64,000 nucleotides of DNA, taken from NCBI GenBank assembly GCA_001673575.1, contig LZME01000115.1, positions 18,793 through 82,792 of the forward strand, read 5' to 3'. This DNA comes from Mycolicibacter heraklionensis (GTDB taxonomy: Bacteria > Actinomycetota > Actinomycetes > Mycobacteriales > Mycobacteriaceae). Position 1 is the first letter of the stretch. Every line of letters begins with the position of its first letter. A model generated the notes under the pieces. That model ran no database searches. It saw only the letters and a program-made list of their open reading frames with translations, and was not told the origin of the DNA. Made by a program: the position numbers and the translations under genes. Positions 59,621-64,000 of the stretch are shown piece by piece.

Positions 59621-60673
59621 CTACCAGCCAAGCAACACGAGTTCGGAGCAGAATCCCGGCCCCATCGCGACCATCAGTCCGAACGAGCCCGGCGGCGGCG
59701 GATCGGCCATGGTCGCCCGCAGCACGTCAAGTACCGAGGCCGATGACAGATTCCCATTCTCTCGCAACGACGTTCGGGTTCGATCCAGCGCATCGGCAGG
59801 CAGCTCCAACACGTCCTGGACCGCCTCGATAACCTTCGGGCCACCGGGATGGCAGACATAGGTCGACACGTCATCGGAGGTCATCCCGCAGTCGGCCAGG
59901 AAGTTGCGGACATCCTCGGCCAGATACTTTTCGACGACGGTCGCGACCTCGACGGACAGCTTGATCCGGAAGCCGCTGGTGCCGATATCCCAGCCCATCA
60001 CGTCCTGGGTGTCGGGGTAGAGCCGGCTGCGGGTGGCCAATACTTTCGGCGCTTTCGGTCGGACCGGGCGCCGATTCGCCCCGGTCGCGATCACGGCGGC
60101 CGCGCCGTCGCCGAAGAGGCTGGCCGCCACGAAATTTGCCATCGAACGGTCGTCGCGCTGGATGGTCAGCGAGCACAGTTCGACCGCGAGCAACGCCGCC
60201 ACGTGATCGGGGTAGGCGCGCAGATAGTCGTACATCCGGGCCACCCCGGCCGCACCCGCAACGCAGCCCAGGCCGAACAGCGGGATTCGCTTGACGTCGG
60301 GCCGCAGCCCCACCCGGGCCGCCAGCCTGGCCTCCAATGTCGGTACGGCAAGCCCGGTCACCGTCGTCGACACCACCACGTCGACATCGGCCGGCTTGAC
60401 CTCGGCGGCATCCATGGCCGCCAGCAGTGCCTGCTCACCGAGGTCGAGGGCGACGTCGATGAAGGTGTCGTTCGCCTCAGTGAAACCGCTCAGCTCGGCG
60501 TAGCGCGGCAACGGCAACGCCAGATGGCGGGATGCCACACCGCTGGCATCGAAGAACCGCCGGAACTCGGGACCGGCGAAGTCGCCCAATGCTTGGGCCG
60601 ATTCGTCTTGGCTGTATCGGTTCGGTGGGAATTCAACGGCTACCGCGGCAAGCGAAGGCGAAGAGGGGGTCAT
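59621..60673 (-). CDS. Type III polyketide synthase
   Basis: 350 residues, chalcone-synthase-like, comparable in length with mycobacterial Pks10 and Pks11. The catalytic triad is Cys137 (FGLGCVAGAAG), His275 (TYVCHPGGPK) and Asn308 (ENGNLSSASV). The end GFGLMVAMGPGFCSEL-like block GSFGLMVAMGPGFCSEL is the family signature. It condenses malonyl-CoA units on an acyl starter, giving alkyl-pyrones or -resorcinols in relatives. ATG 60673 is the start just before MTPSSPS; a longer in-frame reading to 61165 runs over the divergent MarR gene. Probably repressed by that MarR protein. Confidence 0.94.
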   Translation of the reverse strand: MTPSSPSLAAVAVEFPPNRYSQDESAQALGDFAGPEFRRFFDASGVASRHLALPLPRYAELSGFTEANDTFIDVALDLGEQALLAAMDAAEVKPADVDVVVSTTVTGLAVPTLEARLAARVGLRPDVKRIPLFGLGCVAGAAGVARMYDYLRAYPDHVAALLAVELCSLTIQRDDRSMANFVAASLFGDGAAAVIATGANRRPVRPKAPKVLATRSRLYPDTQDVMGWDIGTSGFRIKLSVEVATVVEKYLAEDVRNFLADCGMTSDDVSTYVCHPGGPKVIEAVQDVLELPADALDRTRTSLRENGNLSSASVLDVLRATMADPPPPGSFGLMVAMGPGFCSELVLLGW

Positions 60674-60767
60674 GTCGGTGTCACGTTGCCGAGCGCCCAA
60701 CGGTTCAATTCCGCTACCGCGCTGACCCTTCCGACCTCTGCCTTCGCCTTCAGCGACTTGCGCCGCG

Positions 60768-60781
60768 GCGGCAATTGCCGC
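60768..60781. promoter_or_regulatory. Perfect 14-bp palindrome, candidate MarR operator
   Basis: GCGGCAATTGCCGC is fully self-complementary, with the central AATT and TTGCC/GGCAA pattern common in MarR sites. It lies between the divergent PKS (60673) and MarR (60824) genes. Confidence 0.55.
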
Positions 60782-60823
60782 ACACCGACGTGACGGCATC
60801 GCGCGGTGCGGTAAGAAAAGGGC

Positions 60824-61342
60824 GTGGCAGCTTCCAGTTCCTCCGGCGATCTTGCCCCAGCCGACCCGATCGCGCTGGCCCGCGCCAACTGGGAGCGGGC
60901 CGGCTGGGGCGAGGTCGCCGACGGAATGGTGGCGGTGACGTCGGTGATGCGCGCCCACCAGATCCTGCTGGCGCGGGTGGAGGCGACCCTGCGGCCCTAC
61001 GACTTGAGCTTCTCCCGATTCGAGCTGCTGCGGCTGCTGGCGTTCAGCCGCTCCGGGCAGTTGCCGATCACTAAGGCCTCCGACCGGCTGCAGGTCCACG
61101 TCACCAGCGTCACGCACGCGATCCGGCGTTTGGAGGCGGCCGGCTTGGTCGAGCGGCTGCCGCACCCTACCGACGGCCGCACCACGCTGGTCTCGATCAC
61201 CGACTTGGGCCGCGCCACCGTTGCGGACGCCACGGTCAGCCTCAACCGGGAGGTGTTCGCCGACGTCGGTATGTCGGTGCAGGAATCGCGGATGCTGTCC
61301 TCAGCGATCGAGACGCTGCGGCGCAACGCCGGAGATTTTTGA
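60824..61342 (+). CDS. MarR-family transcriptional regulator
   Basis: 172 residues with a winged helix-turn-helix (about 65-115: LPITKASDRLQVHVTSVTHAIRRLEAAGLVER and the wing DGRTTLVSITDLG). GTG 60824 has AAAAGGG upstream. It is divergent from the type III PKS, suggesting ligand-controlled repression of that gene and of itself. Confidence 0.92.
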   Translation: MAASSSSGDLAPADPIALARANWERAGWGEVADGMVAVTSVMRAHQILLARVEATLRPYDLSFSRFELLRLLAFSRSGQLPITKASDRLQVHVTSVTHAIRRLEAAGLVERLPHPTDGRTTLVSITDLGRATVADATVSLNREVFADVGMSVQESRMLSSAIETLRRNAGDF

Positions 61343-61346
61343 TGCC

Positions 61347-61402
61347 GAGCAGTCGTGAAGGCCCCCGATTGCGACCCGGATTGGGGGCTTTCGCGACTGC
61401 TC
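61347..61402. terminator. Very long bidirectional hairpin
   Basis: 23-bp stem with three G-U pairs, from 61347-61369 with 61380-61402, ten-base loop. It separates the convergent marR and histidine-kinase genes. Confidence 0.85.
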
Positions 61403-61409
61403 GCCGGAG

Positions 61410-62669
61410 TCAGTGCCCCCCAGCGCGCGCGGCGGGGGACGGGATCGGGATGGTGGCGGTGACGGCGGTGCCGGCCCCGGGCCGCGACCGGATGTTGAGC
61501 CGGCCACCGACCAGCTCGGCGCGCTCGGCCATCGACAGCACCCCGTAGCCGCCCATCTCGTCGCCGCCCACCGGGTGCTCGAAGGTGTCGAAACCCACCC
61601 CGTCGTCCACGATCTCCAGCCGCGCCGTGTCGGGGTCGGCGGTGATCGCGAATCCCAGCCGCACCGTCGTCGCGGCCGCGTGTTTGACCACGTTCTGCAG
61701 GCCTTCCTGCGCGATCCGGTACAGCGCCAGCTCGATGTGCTCGGGCAGCCGGGTCTCGGCCAGGTCCAACTCAATCGTGAGTTGCGGGATCGACTGGGCG
61801 AGGCTGGCCAGGCCACCGGACAGGCCCAGATCGTCGAGCACCGGTGGCCGCAACCCGCTGATCGCCACCCGGGTCTCCTGCAGGGTCAGCCCGGCGAGTT
61901 CACGTGCGGCCTCCAACTGCGCCGACGCCTCGTCCGGGTCGTTGCCGACCGCGCGGGCGGCGGCATCCAGCCGGTAGGACAGCGTCACCAGCCGCTGGGA
62001 GATGCCGTCGTGGATGTCGCCGGCCAACCGGCGCCGCTCGATCTCCTGGGCTTCGATCACCTGCTCGACGAAGAGTTCGTGGGCACGTTCGCGCGCCACC
62101 AGCTGCCGGTGCAGCCGGGCCTGGTGCATGGCACCGGCAATGAGCCGGCCGATCACCCGCAGCAGTTCGACGTCGCCGGGGGTGAACTCGCGGCGCGTCA
62201 CGGTGTGCACGTTGAGCACACCCACCAAGCCGCCTGGATCGGTCTCCATCGGCACCGACACCATCGAGGTGAAGTCACGCCCACGCAGCGACTCGATCGG
62301 CAGGTAGCGCGGATCGGACTCCTTGTTGTCGCTGATCACCACCGGCTCGCGGTGACGCGCCACCCAGCCCGACACCCCCGATCCCAGCGGCAGCCGGATC
62401 TTGCCCACCTCGGTGTCGAACGGTGGGGTCGCACCGGTCAGGGTCAGGGAACGCTCGGTGTCGTCGAGGACGTGCACGAAGCAGACGTCGGTGCCGGTGG
62501 CCGCGGTGATCATCCGGGCCGCCGCGGCGGCCAGCGGTTCCACTCCCGGACCGCTGGAGGCGGCCTGGATGAGCTCCCGCAGCAGCGCCAGCTCGTGGTT
62601 GGCGTCGACGAAATCCCGCACCGCCGTGGTCTTGCGGGGGCGGGAGCGCGGGACGCTGTTGGAGCTCAC
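61410..62669 (-). CDS. GAF-domain sensor histidine kinase (NarL/DevS type)
   Basis: 419 residues, soluble. GAF domain about 30-185 (ending GVLNVHTVTRREFTPGDVELL), HisKA_3 dimerisation with phospho-acceptor His220 in LAGDIHDGIS, and HATPase domain with the N-box (YRIAQEGLQNVVKHA), DDGVGF and GYGVLSMAERA. No transmembrane segments. It overlaps the response-regulator gene by four bases. The signal is unknown; relatives sense redox state or small ligands. Confidence 0.94.
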   Translation of the reverse strand: MSSNSVPRSRPRKTTAVRDFVDANHELALLRELIQAASSGPGVEPLAAAAARMITAATGTDVCFVHVLDDTERSLTLTGATPPFDTEVGKIRLPLGSGVSGWVARHREPVVISDNKESDPRYLPIESLRGRDFTSMVSVPMETDPGGLVGVLNVHTVTRREFTPGDVELLRVIGRLIAGAMHQARLHRQLVARERAHELFVEQVIEAQEIERRRLAGDIHDGISQRLVTLSYRLDAAARAVGNDPDEASAQLEAARELAGLTLQETRVAISGLRPPVLDDLGLSGGLASLAQSIPQLTIELDLAETRLPEHIELALYRIAQEGLQNVVKHAAATTVRLGFAITADPDTARLEIVDDGVGFDTFEHPVGGDEMGGYGVLSMAERAELVGGRLNIRSRPGAGTAVTATIPIPSPAARAGGH

Positions 62670-63316
62670 CGGTAGATGCCTTCGCGCAGCGCGGTGGCCA
62701 CCGCGCCGGTCCGGTCGGACACCCCGAGCTTGCGGTAGATCGAGCGGAGATGGGATTTGACCGTCTCGTCGCCGATCACCAGCTTGGTGGCGATCCCGCG
62801 GTTGGACAGCCCGCTGACCATGTAGGCCAGGATCTCACTTTCCCGTTGGGTGAGCCCCTGGCGGGCGCCGGGCCAGAACTCGTCGCGTTGCAGTCGTGCG
62901 GCGGTGCCGGCCGCCCGCGCTGCCAGTCCGGGGTCGATCACCGTCTCACCGCGGTGGGCCAACTCGATCTGATGCACCAGGTCGTCACTGCTGATGCTCT
63001 TGAGCAGGTAGCCCGTCGCGCCGACGCGCAGCGCCTCGAACAGGTACTGCTCGTCGTCGTAGACCGAGAGCATCACGACCTTGCGTTCCGGGTCGCGTTC
63101 CCGCAGCGCCAGGCAGAGGTCCAAGCCGCTCTCACCGCGCATCCGCACATCACACAGCACGATGTCGGGGTCGGTCTCGGCGATCACGGCCATGGCCTGT
63201 TCGGCGTTGATCGCCTGGCCGACCACTTCGATCCGGTCGGCGAACGCGGTGAGCATGGCCCGCAGGCCTTCGATCACCATCTCGTGGTCGTCGACGAGGA
63301 CCAGGCGCACGGGCAT
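62666..63316 (-). CDS. NarL/LuxR-type response regulator
   Basis: 216 residues: receiver domain with acidic pocket (VLVDDHE), phospho-acceptor Asp56 (VLCDVRM) and Lys in LLKSISS, and a C-terminal LuxR-type helix-turn-helix (LTQRESEILAYMVSGLSNRGIATKL ... VKSHLRSIYRKL, read in two blocks). Cognate partner of the kinase with which it overlaps (ATGA). A CCCCC-AAT-GGGGG inverted repeat lies upstream at 63372-63384 and may be a site for autoregulation. Confidence 0.94.
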   Translation of the reverse strand: MPVRLVLVDDHEMVIEGLRAMLTAFADRIEVVGQAINAEQAMAVIAETDPDIVLCDVRMRGESGLDLCLALRERDPERKVVMLSVYDDEQYLFEALRVGATGYLLKSISSDDLVHQIELAHRGETVIDPGLAARAAGTAARLQRDEFWPGARQGLTQRESEILAYMVSGLSNRGIATKLVIGDETVKSHLRSIYRKLGVSDRTGAVATALREGIYR

Positions 63317-63554
63317 AGCAAGACAATAGGGACCGTCGACTGAACCCGGCGGTGATTACCCCGCCCAGATCCCCCCAATGGGGGAGGACACCCGCTCCCG
63401 TTTCCGGCACGGTGTCTGTTATGCAGATCACAACTGAACTCGCGACATGGACCGGTCCTGGCCGCCCGTTCTGGTGGGACCAGGCGCACCCGGATGCCGA
63501 GGTTTACCCCCTACAAGCGGTGATCTTCGATCTTGACGCGCTCGCCGACGCCGA

Positions 63555-63631
63555 CGGCGAGCCCCGCTCGGGCCTGGTGGACCTGGTGCTGAGCCTGTTC
63601 TCCAGTGGTCTGTGGATCGCGGTGGTGGGCG
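63555..63631 (+). repeat. Inverted repeat, left arm (77 bp)
   Basis: Every base matches the reverse complement of 63924-64000. It encodes the GEPRSGLVDLVLSLFSSG part of the HAD protein. The repeat may extend past the window end. Confidence 0.95.
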
Positions 63632-63923
63632 ACCACCCGCTGCGCCTGCAACTCCCGGCAGCCGTTGGCCAGCAGCCCGTCGTAACGGCTGGAACCCGCA
63701 TAGATCACCGGCAGGCCGATCGCGGCCGCGGTGCGAGCCCCGGACTCGTAGCCGGCGATCACCAGCGCCTCCCCGGCCACAATGCCGAGCTCCCACAGCG
63801 CCAGCCGGTAGAGCTCGGCGTCCCCGGCGGGGCCGGTCAGGTCGTCGGCGCTCACCACGGTCTCGGCCATGCCGTCACCGATCAGTTCCCGCACCCGCTC
63901 CTGCACCCAGGCGCGCGGGCCGG

Positions 63924-64000
63924 CGCCCACCACCGCGATCCACAGACCACTGGAGAACAGGCTCAGCACCAGGTCCACCAGGCCCGAGCGGGGCTCGCCG
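63924..64000 (-). repeat. Inverted repeat, right arm (77 bp or more)
   Basis: Exact reverse complement of 63555-63631, reaching the last base of the window. The 292-bp spacer 63632-63923 holds the next part of the HAD gene in reverse. Confidence 0.95.

Larger units (their letters stand above)
63421..64000 (+). pseudogene. HAD-like hydrolase gene interrupted by an inverted segment
   Basis: ATG 63421 opens a HAD-type protein: AVIFDLDALADADG is motif I (DxD) at about residues 34-47. The frame runs normally to 63631 (GLWIAVVG). The continuation of the same protein is found on the opposite strand between 63923 and 63632 (AGPRAWVQERVRELI ... IAGYESGARTAAAIGLPVIYAG ... LLANGCRELQAQRVV), with the motif IV-like GYESG. 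So the middle of the gene is inverted and flanked by exact inverted repeats (63555-63631 and 63924-64000). The forward frame stays open to the window end but then encodes unrelated sequence. The gene may be disrupted in this genome, invertible, or a misassembly. Confidence 0.7.

Noticed and set aside
60674-61165. 164-residue N-terminal extension of the type III PKS
   Set aside because: It runs over the divergent MarR gene and the palindrome; family length fits the start at 60673.

Overview
High-GC actinobacterial chromosome with the gene content and order of a mycobacterium. The mycofactocin genes mftR-A-B-C-D-E-F-G, then the S10 ribosomal operon (rpsJ to rpsQ), an arylsulfatase plus formylglycine-generating enzyme, the spc ribosomal operon (rplN to rplO), sppA, TIGR00027-type methyltransferases and secY-adk-map follow the same order as Mycobacterium tuberculosis Rv0691c to Rv0734. 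An ESX-5-like EccE, a glycine-rich PGRS protein, a DUF732 protein and F420-dependent enzymes point the same way. The PGRS protein has no PE domain, and several inserted genes are absent from the M. tuberculosis order, so this is another mycobacterial species (perhaps of the M. terrae/Mycolicibacter type; that part is a guess).

Layout. 1-7975: an oxidative catabolic set (cytochrome P450 cut by the window edge, 3-hydroxyisobutyrate-dehydrogenase-like enzyme, aldehyde dehydrogenase, acyl-CoA synthetase, isochorismatase-fold protein, Rieske oxygenase, F420 luciferase-like oxidoreductase). 7979-15262: complete mycofactocin cluster, divided by a strong hairpin into mftA-D and mftE-G. 15244-18820: a second P450, a lipoprotein esterase and a hotdog thioesterase-like gene, with palindromic operator candidates. 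18966-24909: S10 operon with promoter, long leader and terminator. 24928-34213: an island of eccE, a secreted protein, a LysR regulator, atsA plus its maturase, pstS and a DUF4436 protein. 34280-38694: spc operon with promoter and terminator. 38754-42168: sppA, DUF732 protein, beta-lactamase-fold esterase. 42664-47643: large PGRS protein. 47727-49573: two tandem methyltransferases. 49745-52582: secY-adk-map. 52630-55705: FAD monooxygenase, DUF4389 membrane protein, methyltransferase and secreted protein. 55721-59013: MacB/FtsX-type ABC exporter. 59106-61342: gene remnant, type III polyketide synthase and MarR regulator. 61410-63316: GAF histidine kinase and NarL-type response regulator. 63421-64000: a HAD-hydrolase gene broken by an inverted segment between perfect 77-bp inverted repeats.

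How the genes fit together. The first 18 kb reads as redox metabolism: P450 and Rieske enzymes hydroxylate a hydrophobic substrate, aldehyde dehydrogenase and acyl-CoA synthetase could carry the oxidised product to a CoA ester, and mycofactocin is the peptide-derived redox cofactor used by many mycobacterial alcohol dehydrogenases. This pathway is inferred from neighbours only. The middle of the window is the translation and secretion core. No tRNA, rRNA, CRISPR array or insertion sequence was recognised.
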